Below are positions 42,188 through 50,981 of a DNA stretch of 64,000 bases, one piece after another (the stretch's first letter is position 1; each line of letters starts with the position of its first letter). The notes beneath the pieces were generated by a model. That model had not been told where the DNA came from, did no database searches, and worked only from the letters and a program-made list of their open reading frames with translations. The position numbers were made by a program, and so were the translations under genes. Origin of the DNA: Myxococcales bacterium (GTDB taxonomy: Bacteria > Myxococcota > Myxococcia > Myxococcales > Anaeromyxobacteraceae); assembly GCA_021806645.1 (NCBI GenBank), contig JAJZQX010000019.1:1-64000 (forward strand). The letters run 5' to 3'.

Positions 42188-42974
42188 GCCCCGCCCCCAA
42201 CCACGCCTCCGGCACCCAGAGGCGCCAGCGGGAAATGAGCCGCGGCGAGGGAAGCGCTGGATCGAGCCTCACGTTGCCCCGCGTGAGCCGCTTGCGGCAG
42301 GCGTCCAGCGTGGGGCCGGGCCGCCCGTCCCGCTCGAGGAGGAACCCGAGTCGCTTGTAGACGGCGCCATTGCCGAGGCGCGCGGCATAGTCCAACAGGA
42401 CCGCAGTATCGGCGTCCTTCGAGGCGAGGTAGGCGCGAAGGCAGTCGGCCACCTGCCGGATTCCTCCTCCCGTGGACGGTTCGTCAAGCATGTCGATGAT
42501 TGTGCGGTGCGGGTCGGACACGTCGACCCTGGCGGTCCCGCGCCACACAGGCCGGGTTCCGAAGAGCAGGCGCTCGGCGCGGTGTCGAACCACGAATGGC
42601 GATCCCTCGATCTCGACGTCGCGCGATCGGACCGGCCTCGCCGTGAAGACGAAGACGCTCCGGAACAGCTGCTCGGTGAGGTCCCAGTGGTGCGCGGCCG
42701 TGACGCCCCCGACGTAGCCCGGGGAGAACAGCTCGGGGACGAGTCGCCACGGGTCTTCGATGGCCCGGTCCCCCGAGCGAGCGGCGAGCGGTACGACGGC
42801 GTAGAGGCCGCGGCGCAGTCGGCGCAGTCGGCCCTGCCCGGCCCAGCGGGCGAGGGTCTTTGCCGCGGCAACGCGGTCGCAGCCGAGCGCGGCGGCGGCG
42901 GCGCCCACCGTGAGCAGGTCGCCGGAGGCGCGGATGACGCTCGCGAACTGGGAACGGCGAGTCTTTGGCGGCAT
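42180..42974 (-). CDS. abiEi: AbiEi-type antitoxin
   Basis: A 264-aa AbiEi: N-terminal winged helix (LTVGAAAAALGCDRVAAAKT, RRGLYAVVP) and the AbiEi C-terminal domain (YVGGVTAAHHWDLTEQLF, DPHRTIIDMLDEP). In type IV systems it represses its promoter and counters the AbiEii nucleotidyltransferase. It is intact although its toxin is not. The promoter and a GAGTATACTC palindrome lie just upstream. Confidence 0.82.
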   Translation of the reverse strand: MPPKTRRSQFASVIRASGDLLTVGAAAAALGCDRVAAAKTLARWAGQGRLRRLRRGLYAVVPLAARSGDRAIEDPWRLVPELFSPGYVGGVTAAHHWDLTEQLFRSVFVFTARPVRSRDVEIEGSPFVVRHRAERLLFGTRPVWRGTARVDVSDPHRTIIDMLDEPSTGGGIRQVADCLRAYLASKDADTAVLLDYAARLGNGAVYKRLGFLLERDGRPGPTLDACRKRLTRGNVRLDPALPSPRLISRWRLWVPEAWLGAGRD

Positions 42975-43019
42975 GATCTACTCGAACAGTCGTAGTTCCC
43001 CACAACAGTGAACTGACGC

Positions 43020-43049
43020 AGTATGAGTATACTCGCTCGATATCGTCAA
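43020..43049 (-). promoter_or_regulatory. abiE promoter with palindromic operator
   Basis: Minus strand TTGACG (43049-43044), 18-base spacer, CATACT (43025-43020). The perfect palindrome GAGTATACTC (43025-43034) and CGATATCG (43038-43045) lie in the spacer, fitting autorepression by AbiEi. Confidence 0.6.
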
Positions 43050-43051
43050 CC

Positions 43052-43098
43052 CCCCTACCTCAGCAGCTCCTCCGTCATCCGCCGGTGCGCCTGCGCCT
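43052..43098 (+). repeat. Dispersed 3'-end repeat, copy f
   Basis: Same sequence as the 3' end of the ligase-like gene, lying directly upstream of the abiE promoter. Confidence 0.7.
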
Positions 43099-43143
43099 CC
43101 CGCGGTGTCAGGGCATGGCGGTCGGCAGATGTAGACCAGAGAG
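43052..43143 (-). pseudogene. Scar of a third ligase-like copy (two ends fused)
   Basis: Copy f of the 3' end is joined at about 43099 to the 5' end and upstream region of the same gene (start codon 43112-43114, then the conserved upstream stretch ending GTAGACCAGAG). Over 2 kb of gene between them is missing. Confidence 0.7.
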
Positions 43144-43265
43144 GGGGGGGGACGATGGGCCCCGAACCCCCCTACCCCGTTGGACTTTCCCCCGCCTGAT
43201 CCCCTACATTCCTCACCCTTCAACACGCAGGCGCGCGCCCGGCCGGGCCGCCGCGAGGGAAACCG

Positions 43266-45476
43266 ATGTCCGAACAGCGCAGCAACCTTCCGGAGCCCTC
43301 CCAGCAGCCCTCCGAGGGGTCCGAGTCGATCGACCTGCACGCCTACTGGCGCACCATCGTACGGCGCCGCTGGCTCATCATCCCGTTCTTCCTGGCGGTG
43401 GTGCTGGTCACCGGCATCGTCACGCTGCGCCAGACCCGGATCTACGACGCCACCTGCACCATCATCATCGACCTCGCCGCCCCCAAGGTGCTCGACAAGG
43501 ACTCGGTGCAGGAGGTGGTGGAGTCGGGCTCGGGCGGCTACTGGTACTCGAAGGAGTTCTACGAGACGCAGTACAAGGTGCTCACCAGCCGCACCGTGGC
43601 GCAGCGGGTGGTGGACAAGCTGCAGCTCGGCCAGAACCTCAAGTTCCTCGGCCTCGACGGCATCACGGACCCGGCCGAGCTGGAGCGGAGGAAGGCCAGG
43701 GTCGATCCGGTGCAGGTGCTGCTCAAGAACCTCAAGCTCCAGCCGGTGAAGGACTCGCGGATCGTGCGGGTCACCTACGAGGACCCGGACCCGCAGCTCG
43801 CGGCGCAGATCGCCAACACGCTGGCCGAGGCCTACATCGCCGAGAACCTCTCGGTGAAGACGGTGACCACGCAGAACGCCTCGGAGTGGCTGGAGACGCA
43901 GCTCGTGGACCTGGAGAAGAAGATGGAGGAGAGCGGCAAGGCGCTCTTCGAGTTCAAGAAGGGGCACGACATCGTGGCCGCAAGCTGGGAAGACCGGCAG
44001 TCGATGGTCACGCAGCGGCTCACGCAGATCAACGACGCGCTGACCCGGGCCAAGGTGCGGCGGGCCGAGCTGCAGGCGCGCCACGACGCCATCAAGGCGG
44101 TGGGCGACTCGATCGACAGGGCCGGCGCCGAGGTGGAGTCGCTGCAGCCGGTGGCCACCTCCATGGCGATCCAGACCATCAAGCTCCGCTACGTGGAGGC
44201 CCGCGCCGAGTGCGCCGACCTGCGCAGCCGGTATGGCGATGACCACCCGCGGCTGCAGGCCTGCGAGAAGAAGCTGGGCGAGACCCGCCAGGGGCTGCGC
44301 GACGAGATCAAGACCGCGCTCAACGCCTCCCAGCAGGAGTACCAGGAGACGATCCAGACCGAGCGGAACCTCCAGGCGCTCCTCGAACAGACCAAGACCG
44401 ACGCCTTTGGCCTCAACCAGTACGAGCGCGACTACCTGGAGCTGAAGCGGAGCAACGACAACAACCAGCGGCTCTACGAGCTGGTCTTGAAGCGGCTCAA
44501 GGACACCGGGGTCTCCGGCATGCTGCAGGTCTCCAACGTGCGGATTCTCGACCGGGCGCGGCCGGCCAGCAGGCCGGTGAGACCGGACCTCGTCCGAAAC
44601 CTTGTGCTGGCGCTTGTCGTCGGCCTGCTGGGAGGCGTCGGCCTGGCCTTCGCGGCCGAGGCGCTCGACCAGACCATCACCAGCCAGCAGCAGATCGAGG
44701 AGAAGCTCGGCCTCACCTTCCTCGGCATCATCCCTTCGATCGAGCGTAACAAGGACGGCACCGCCCAGGACCTGGTGGTCCACACCCAGCCCAAGTCGGC
44801 GGTGGCCGAGTGCCTGCGGGCGGTGCGGACCAACCTGCTCTTCATGTCGCCGGAGAAGCCGCTCAAGACCATCATGGTCACGTCGTCCGGTCCGCAGGAG
44901 GGCAAGACCACTGCGGCCACATCCCTGGCCATCACCATGGCCGGGAGCGGTACCCGGGTGCTGCTGGTGGACGCCGACATGCGGCGGCCGCGGATCCACC
45001 GGATCTTCGGGCTGGAGAACCGGGCCGGGCTCTCCTCGCTGATCCTGGGCGAAGGCACCCTGGGGTCCGTGACGCAGCGCTCCCAGGTCTCGGGACTCGA
45101 CGTGCTGCCCTGTGGGCCGGTGCCCCCGAACCCGGCCGAGCTGCTCCACACCGCCGCCTTCCAGCGGCTGCTCGGCGAGATGGCGGCCGGCTACGATCGC
45201 GTGATCATCGACTCCCCGCCGGTGGGCGTGGTGGCCGACGCGGTGGTCATGGGGACCCGGGTGGACGGCGTGCTGGTGGTCCTGAAGGCCGGCAAGACCT
45301 CGCGCACCGTGGCGGCGCACGCCGTGAAGCAGCTGCACGACGTCAACGCGCCGATCTTCGGGGCGGTCTTGAACGATCTGGACCTATCGGATCAGAAGTA
45401 CGGACAGTACGCGTACTATTACCAGTACGGGTATTATTACGGGGACAAGGCGAAGGAGAAGGGGGCGGAGGGCTGA
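43266..45476 (+). CDS. wzc: Wzc-type polysaccharide co-polymerase and tyrosine autokinase
   Basis: A 736-aa inner-membrane protein controlling polymer length. It has an N-terminal Wzz domain with membrane helix WLIIPFFLAVVLVTGI near residue 38, a long periplasmic coiled region (about 70-430), a second helix near 455, and a cytoplasmic BY-kinase domain with Walker A SSGPQEGKTT near 540, A' VLLVDADMRRP and B RVIIDSPP. It ends in a Tyr-rich autophosphorylation tail (YGQYAYYYQYGYYYGD). It opens the exopolysaccharide locus. Upstream, TTGGAC (43180) and TACATT (43205) are a weak candidate promoter with 19-base spacing. Confidence 0.93.
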   Translation: MSEQRSNLPEPSQQPSEGSESIDLHAYWRTIVRRRWLIIPFFLAVVLVTGIVTLRQTRIYDATCTIIIDLAAPKVLDKDSVQEVVESGSGGYWYSKEFYETQYKVLTSRTVAQRVVDKLQLGQNLKFLGLDGITDPAELERRKARVDPVQVLLKNLKLQPVKDSRIVRVTYEDPDPQLAAQIANTLAEAYIAENLSVKTVTTQNASEWLETQLVDLEKKMEESGKALFEFKKGHDIVAASWEDRQSMVTQRLTQINDALTRAKVRRAELQARHDAIKAVGDSIDRAGAEVESLQPVATSMAIQTIKLRYVEARAECADLRSRYGDDHPRLQACEKKLGETRQGLRDEIKTALNASQQEYQETIQTERNLQALLEQTKTDAFGLNQYERDYLELKRSNDNNQRLYELVLKRLKDTGVSGMLQVSNVRILDRARPASRPVRPDLVRNLVLALVVGLLGGVGLAFAAEALDQTITSQQQIEEKLGLTFLGIIPSIERNKDGTAQDLVVHTQPKSAVAECLRAVRTNLLFMSPEKPLKTIMVTSSGPQEGKTTAATSLAITMAGSGTRVLLVDADMRRPRIHRIFGLENRAGLSSLILGEGTLGSVTQRSQVSGLDVLPCGPVPPNPAELLHTAAFQRLLGEMAAGYDRVIIDSPPVGVVADAVVMGTRVDGVLVVLKAGKTSRTVAAHAVKQLHDVNAPIFGAVLNDLDLSDQKYGQYAYYYQYGYYYGDKAKEKGAEG

Positions 45477-45935
45477 TCTCTTGCTCGCCCGGCGGCTGTT
45501 GGCCGGCTCTCTCAATCGAAACCGGCTGCGCACCACCAAGAGGGCAGGCTCGCAAGGCAATGACATCGGTGACGCCTTGGACAACTCTTCGATGATCGGT
45601 GACCAGGATGGCGAGGAGCGCGTCCGCGAGGTAACTCGTCATTGCCGCACTGAAGTGTAGGGATTCCTGCCACGCGACGGAGGGACGGTCACCTGCCCGA
45701 GATAGCGCGCCTTCGTCATGCAGGCGAGCCGCGGGTCTTGGACGGATTTGACCGTGCTCAATATGGAGGTTCCAGAACGGCGCGCTGGTTCATCGGGGAG
45801 CTTTCGAGGGTCCTCGGAGAACTCGCCGAGGATACCTGCGAAGACCGACCCGCCGCAGATGACTCAGGGAAGTAGCGTCGGCTCGGCCAGGAGAGGTCTG
45901 TCGCACCATTAGGACCATCAGAGGCCAAGACAATC
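45477..45935. other. 459-bp gap with a probable transposase relic
   Basis: No intact gene. On the minus strand near 45642-45571 the frame reads LADALLAILVTDHRRVVQGV, similar to the C-terminal end LRDALLAAQVVDHREFAQAV of the ISAs1-type transposase at 50.98 kb. The remainder shows no recognisable feature. Base composition begins to fall here. Confidence 0.4.
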
Positions 45936-46910
45936 ATGCAAGGCACACAATCAGTTTCAGACCAACTCAGAGAGCATGACACGCCGCTAGTGTCCGTCGT
46001 CATGCCGTCGTTCGGTCAGGCCGCTTACATAGAAGAATCCATATTGTCGGTCTTGAACCAGGACTATCCGCGCATCGAACTGCTGATCATTGACGGTGGC
46101 TCGACGGATGGCACCGTGGACATCATTCGGCGCCACGCTTCTAGGATCGCGTATTGGGTGAGCGAAAAGGACGGCGGTCAAGCAGATGCAATCAATAAAG
46201 GTTGGTCGCGCTGTCAGGGAGACATCGTTACATTCCTGAATTCTGATGACACTTACATTCCGGGCGCGGTCAGTCGGATCGTGGCGGCCTTCACCAATAA
46301 TCCGAGTGCAGGGGTCGTGTACGGTCAGGCGCGCTGGGTCGAGCAGGATGGCAGGCCCGCTCTCGAGACCAACACGAGACTCACTCCACAGGAGATGTTA
46401 GACGGATTTCGCAGCCTTCCGCAGCCGGCTGCCTTCTTGCGTCGAGAGGCGATCGAAAGAGTCGGGAGGCTGGATCCGACGTTCCACTATGCGCTCGACG
46501 GCGAATTCTTCATGCGCGTGCTCGGGAATTTCGAGGCGGTAGCGCTGCCACAAGTGTTGGCGACCATGCGTCTCCATCCTGCCTCCAAGAGCGTCGCTAC
46601 CGGAACTGGGTTTGCGCCCGAGATTCTTCGCATCGCCGAAAAGGTAATATCGAGCCCCACTCAATACCCGCTGTACCACGTGGACCCCGTCGTGGTGAGG
46701 GCTGGAGCCAAGGTGGCGGCCGCCCGATTCCTCTTCATGAACGGTGAATATGTCGAGGCACTGGGGGCGCTGCGTGCCGCGGCAATGGCGACGCCACGCT
46801 ATCGATACCAGATTGTGTCCCATGAGCTTCCTCGATTCTTGGCGAGAGCAGTGGCGGGACCGCGGCTTTACGCTTGGGCTGCTGCGCTTAGGCAGAGGCG
46901 CCTCTCATGA
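45936..46910 (+). CDS. GT2 family glycosyltransferase
   Basis: A 324-aa GT-A glycosyltransferase: VSVVMPSFGQAAYIEESILS, ELLIIDGGSTDGTVDII, KDGGQADAINKGW and the metal-binding FLNSDDTYIPG. It would add one sugar of the repeat unit at the cytoplasmic face. Codon use is less G+C-rich than in region 1. The sugar donor cannot be told. Confidence 0.88.
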   Translation: MQGTQSVSDQLREHDTPLVSVVMPSFGQAAYIEESILSVLNQDYPRIELLIIDGGSTDGTVDIIRRHASRIAYWVSEKDGGQADAINKGWSRCQGDIVTFLNSDDTYIPGAVSRIVAAFTNNPSAGVVYGQARWVEQDGRPALETNTRLTPQEMLDGFRSLPQPAAFLRREAIERVGRLDPTFHYALDGEFFMRVLGNFEAVALPQVLATMRLHPASKSVATGTGFAPEILRIAEKVISSPTQYPLYHVDPVVVRAGAKVAAARFLFMNGEYVEALGALRAAAMATPRYRYQIVSHELPRFLARAVAGPRLYAWAAALRQRRLS

Positions 46911-46920
46911 GGCGCTTCTC

Positions 46921-48075
46921 ATGAAGGTGAGCATCGTAATCCCTGCATTCAATCAAGCGGCATTTCTGGCGGATGCAATTGACAGCGCGCTGAGCCAGAC
47001 ATATCCGCATCTGGAGGTGATCGTCGTGGACGATGGGTCCACCGACGAGACGCCAAGCGTCTGTGCGTCGTTTGGAACTCGCATTGTCTATGAGCGCCAG
47101 GGAAATGCTGGGCCCTCGGCAGCTCGAAACAGGGGCGTGCAACTGTCTGGCGGCAGCGCCGTGCTCTTCTTGGACTCAGATGATGTGTTGATGTGTGATG
47201 CAGTGGAGCAAGCGTGCGCGCGGCTCGCTCGATCGGGAAAGAGGTGGCAACGTCAGGCAGCAATCGTCTATTGCGACTACGAACTATTCGACGACGATGG
47301 CAAGTACCGTAAGTGGGTAGGAGTTAGGAGTGTTTCAATAGCGAAACTCCTGAGAGATAACCTATTGATACCGTCGGGTACTCTTGTGACTCGCCGGTGC
47401 CTCGCCGAGGTGGGCGACTTCGATGGAAGCGTGAACGTTTGCGAGGACTGGGATTACTGGCTGCGGGCAGCAATCCGAGGCTGCGAATTCCTTCGAGTAC
47501 CACGCATCGGGTTTCGACATCGCGAGCATCGGCAAAGCGCAAGCAAGCGGGAGGCAAGAGCACTCCAAGCGCGCGCCCACTTCCTGCAAAAGTGGCGTCT
47601 TGAGCCTATGTTCACAGCACGTCAGCACGCTATCATACAGCGAGAAATCATTCGCACAGTATTCCGCCAGCGGCGCGTTGAATACTTCGACCGGGGCTCT
47701 GGTGCAGGATCCCTGATGGAGAGGCTTGGGGGCCTAGAACTGGACGTCCTGGACCCTGTCCTGTTTGCGTACGGATGTGTCTATTCCTCTCCATACTTCA
47801 GGTCCCAGTGTGAACCGGGAACCCTGAAGCGCGCGATCGACGACTTCGCTGCGGAGTTGCGCGCCCTATATCCATCAGAGGGACCCGCCGGGACGAGAGC
47901 CCAAAGGCGCGTGGACGGGTGCTCCGAGGTCGCTCACGCGGCCAATGAGTGGGCTGCCGGCCGCTTCTGGCACGCGGGCTCCAGAATCTTACGAGGGTTC
48001 AGGCGAGATCCGAGCCTCATGGCAGATGTTCTGTCGCGTCTTCCGACTTACATAGAGGAATTAGTTCGCATCTAA
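46921..48075 (+). CDS. GT2 family glycosyltransferase
   Basis: A 384-aa second GT2 enzyme, MKVSIVIPAFNQAAFLADAI, VIVVDDGSTDETPSV and FLDSDDVLMCD. I chose the ATG at 46921, eleven bases after the previous stop; the frame is open upstream, but overlapping the first GT. A long C-terminal region beyond the GT fold (about 130 residues) has no recognised domain. Confidence 0.85.
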   Translation: MKVSIVIPAFNQAAFLADAIDSALSQTYPHLEVIVVDDGSTDETPSVCASFGTRIVYERQGNAGPSAARNRGVQLSGGSAVLFLDSDDVLMCDAVEQACARLARSGKRWQRQAAIVYCDYELFDDDGKYRKWVGVRSVSIAKLLRDNLLIPSGTLVTRRCLAEVGDFDGSVNVCEDWDYWLRAAIRGCEFLRVPRIGFRHREHRQSASKREARALQARAHFLQKWRLEPMFTARQHAIIQREIIRTVFRQRRVEYFDRGSGAGSLMERLGGLELDVLDPVLFAYGCVYSSPYFRSQCEPGTLKRAIDDFAAELRALYPSEGPAGTRAQRRVDGCSEVAHAANEWAAGRFWHAGSRILRGFRRDPSLMADVLSRLPTYIEELVRI

Positions 48076-48564
48076 GCGACCGGAGGAAATCCTCAACCTC
48101 TGATAATATTAGGCAAAACCCGTGAGAGGCGTCAAGATCACGGCACGTCTTTGGCCTTTGGCAGTAGGCAAGCACGATGCAAAGGGCGAACACTAGTCCG
48201 CATGTGCGCCGCATCCAACTCTTAACCGGGCCGATCAGCGTAGTGGAAGACCATAGGCACCAGGCAACAACTGGGCGCCCGACCGTGGCCTGGAAGCAGA
48301 GTGGGGATTCGAAATGATTCGGGAAACTGCCGCCAGCACCAAGCAGGCCAAGCCGTCCCATCGTGAATACACCCCAGGCCGGCAGGACAGTGTTTCCACG
48401 CGCACGGCCTCCCGAATTGCGGTTCGACTGTTCGTATCCCACGAGTAGCATCGGTAGTGCCGCCGGCGCGGCGGTCGACCGGGTATCGAGTACGGTCGCT
48501 TAGGTCGACAACGGTCCGTGAATGCGGTCTCTACCTAGGCGAACGAGGAGAAAAGGCCCACATA
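48076..48564. other. 489-bp gap without a recognised gene
   Basis: Lower G+C sequence between the GT2 and flippase genes. A 144-codon minus-strand frame (48017-48451) exists, but it has no family resemblance, overlaps the GT2 end and lacks a convincing ribosome site, so I do not call it a gene. No terminator hairpin with T-run was seen. Confidence 0.4.
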
Positions 48565-50028
48565 GTGCCGAATGACTCTATCACACGAAATGGACGCCTG
48601 CAGATGGCCGGCATGGCTGCGCGAGTAATCGCCGTGCTGCTGTCGACGCCCATAATGATTCGAAGCCTCGGCCTAAGCGCGTTCGGTTCATGGATTCTAT
48701 TGCTAACGCTAGTTGGATTGGCCGGCTTGGCGGAATTGGGTTTCACTACGGGCGTTGCGGTCTTCATGGCTGCAGAGAGGCGTTCGCCCTCCGCCCGTCG
48801 CGCAATTTTGCGCCAAGCGCTGGTCTTGGTGTCCGCAAGCGGCCTCAGTGTTACGGTTGCGTGGGGGTTGCTCTCGCCGGCCCTTGGAAGCAGAGTGGCA
48901 GGACTCGCCGTGACTGGCGACTGGGTCACAGCAAGTCGAGTGCTGGCGCTAGGGCTCCTACCTAGGCTGTGGCAGAGCCTGTTAGTAAGTTGGGAGGCGG
49001 CTGTAAATCGATTTGACGCTCAAGTGATAATTGAAGCTGGTGCCTTTGTGCTGCTGAATTCGGGCCTGGCCATCCTGGCTCTGATCGATGGCCGCTATTG
49101 GTTGTTAGCAACTTGGTATTTGGTGATCACGTCTGCCGCCGTGGTAGCGCACGTGTGGGCGCTCCGATTAGATCTGGCGGAGTTGCTGGCTGCTCCGGTG
49201 GTGGCCCCGCCTCCTGGGTTGACGCGCTTCTCGCTCTTTCAGTGGGTGTCATCCCTTGGCTCGACAATCTTCAGCAAAGCTGACCGCCTCGCCGTCAATG
49301 CAGTTGTGGGGCCCAGCGGTCTTGCGCTGTATGCAGCCGGCGTTTCCGTAGCAAGTAAACTCAACGAACTATGTGCGGTTCCGCTGCAGCCAACAGTCCC
49401 GGCTATCAGTGAGGCGCGCGGCAGAGAAGCGAACAATGAAGCGCGGCAGATTGTGATGGATGGACTATACCTCAATGTCACAATGGTGTTTGGTATCGGG
49501 ACCACGATGATGTGGTTGAGCCCATGGATTGCGGCTTACTTAAGTCCAAGTCGAACAGGCGAACTAACGCAACTCATCTGCATCCTGGTGTTAGCCTATG
49601 CCAGCTACTCTTCGACCGTTGTCGGCTATTTCGCGGCGCAGGCCCTGAAGCTAAGCATGGCGAACGGCGTGGCGTTGCTGGCGGGCGGCGTCGGTTCGGT
49701 CCTGCTAATTTGGATGCTTCCGGCTGTTGTTGGCCTCATGGGTGTCGCATGGGGAAATTTTGGATTCTCCCTCGCGTATATCCCGCTTTACGTAGTTCTA
49801 AAGAAGCTAGGGATCACAGTGAGAGAGGTTCGAAAACCATACTTGGCGTCGGCGGCATTGTTGATTACTTCTTTCGCGATTGTGACCACAACTGAAGCGA
49901 GGAACCCTTTATGGAATCTGTTTGGTTGGGTTGCTTCTGTCGTGACGTTCGCCTTTGTTGTCCCGAATGGGGCCCGCTCGGTGCTCGCCCTTCTAAACAT
50001 CTTTCGGCGCGTTAGCGCAAAGCCTTAG
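48565..50028 (+). CDS. Wzx-type polysaccharide flippase
   Basis: A 487-aa polytopic protein with about 12-14 hydrophobic segments, of the MATE/Wzx fold (SLGLSAFGSWILLLTLVGLA, SLGSTIFSKADRLAVNAVVG, ALYAAGVSVASKLNEL). It would flip undecaprenyl-linked repeat units outward. I chose the GTG at 48565 after GAGGAGAAAAGG; the frame upstream to 48457 is not membrane-like. Confidence 0.83.
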   Translation: MPNDSITRNGRLQMAGMAARVIAVLLSTPIMIRSLGLSAFGSWILLLTLVGLAGLAELGFTTGVAVFMAAERRSPSARRAILRQALVLVSASGLSVTVAWGLLSPALGSRVAGLAVTGDWVTASRVLALGLLPRLWQSLLVSWEAAVNRFDAQVIIEAGAFVLLNSGLAILALIDGRYWLLATWYLVITSAAVVAHVWALRLDLAELLAAPVVAPPPGLTRFSLFQWVSSLGSTIFSKADRLAVNAVVGPSGLALYAAGVSVASKLNELCAVPLQPTVPAISEARGREANNEARQIVMDGLYLNVTMVFGIGTTMMWLSPWIAAYLSPSRTGELTQLICILVLAYASYSSTVVGYFAAQALKLSMANGVALLAGGVGSVLLIWMLPAVVGLMGVAWGNFGFSLAYIPLYVVLKKLGITVREVRKPYLASAALLITSFAIVTTTEARNPLWNLFGWVASVVTFAFVVPNGARSVLALLNIFRRVSAKP

Positions 50029-50040
50029 AGGCACGACATT

Positions 50041-50781
50041 ATGATGCTATCCACGCTAGGTAGAAGGCTTCACAAAATGGCTGTATTGATAGACAATCCA
50101 CCCACCTGGCGGTTGCAGTTGAATGGTATCGGGCCAGAGGGATTTGTTCAGTTCAACAGACCATGGTTCCGGCGGCTTCGGCCGACAAGCGTCCTTGATG
50201 TCGGCGCGAATAGAGGCCAATTTGCTCAAGTAATCTCCACGGTCTTGCCCGATGTTCCGGTGTATTCCTTTGAGCCGCTTCCTGACTGCTTCGACGCACT
50301 CGTGCGCCTGTCGAGGACCTATCCCAGCATCCGAGGATTCCAGGTGGCTGTTGGCGACAAGGCCGGAACCGTCACGATGTTTAGGAATGCATATTCGGAC
50401 TCCTCTTCGTTGCGGGCGATGAGAGAATTGCATAAGCAGCAGTTTCCATTTACAGCGAAGCCCGAGACCGAGGTTGAGGTGCAGGTGGTGACGTTGGACG
50501 ACGCATGCAGGGGCCTAGCGTTGGGCAGTAGGCCGTTCTTGAAGATTGATGTACAGGGCTTCGAGGAGAAGGTAATATTGGGCGCCGATGCGGTTCTGGC
50601 AATGGCGGTGGCAGCAGTAATCGAGGTGTCCTTTGAGCCTCTCTACGAAGGAACCCCGTCGTTTGAAGTCGTCTGCGACATGATGCGTTCAAGAGGATTC
50701 AGGTTCCATGGATGTATATCTCAACTAATCGGTCCCCTTGATGGCGAGATCCTGCAAGGTGACGCACTCTTTGTCAGGTAG
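50041..50781 (+). CDS. FkbM-family methyltransferase
   Basis: A 246-aa SAM-dependent O-methyltransferase: motif I TSVLDVGANRGQFAQVIS, then VYSFEPLPDCFDALVRL and PFLKIDVQGFEEKVILGA, all hallmark FkbM segments. Likely methylates a sugar hydroxyl of the polymer. It starts 12 bases after the flippase gene. Confidence 0.87.
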   Translation: MMLSTLGRRLHKMAVLIDNPPTWRLQLNGIGPEGFVQFNRPWFRRLRPTSVLDVGANRGQFAQVISTVLPDVPVYSFEPLPDCFDALVRLSRTYPSIRGFQVAVGDKAGTVTMFRNAYSDSSSLRAMRELHKQQFPFTAKPETEVEVQVVTLDDACRGLALGSRPFLKIDVQGFEEKVILGADAVLAMAVAAVIEVSFEPLYEGTPSFEVVCDMMRSRGFRFHGCISQLIGPLDGEILQGDALFVR

Positions 50782-50981
50782 CCCGCTTGGGATGAAATGT
50801 GGTGCGACGGGCCGGCCACCGTTGACCCCAGACCCGATCCGCGCTTGGTGGGGATGAGCTTCGCCGGCGTTGGGGCGCGCGGGTGAGGGCGGCGGGACGC
50901 AGGTCGGCCGGCGGCCTCGGCCGCGGCGCTGTTCGTGCTGTCTGCGCGCAATGAAGAGGGGGCGGCCTGCGGGCCGGTGGT

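Noticed and set aside
48017-48451. 144-codon minus-strand frame in the gap before the flippase
   Set aside because: It overlaps the end of the GT2 gene, has no recognised motif and no convincing ribosome site.
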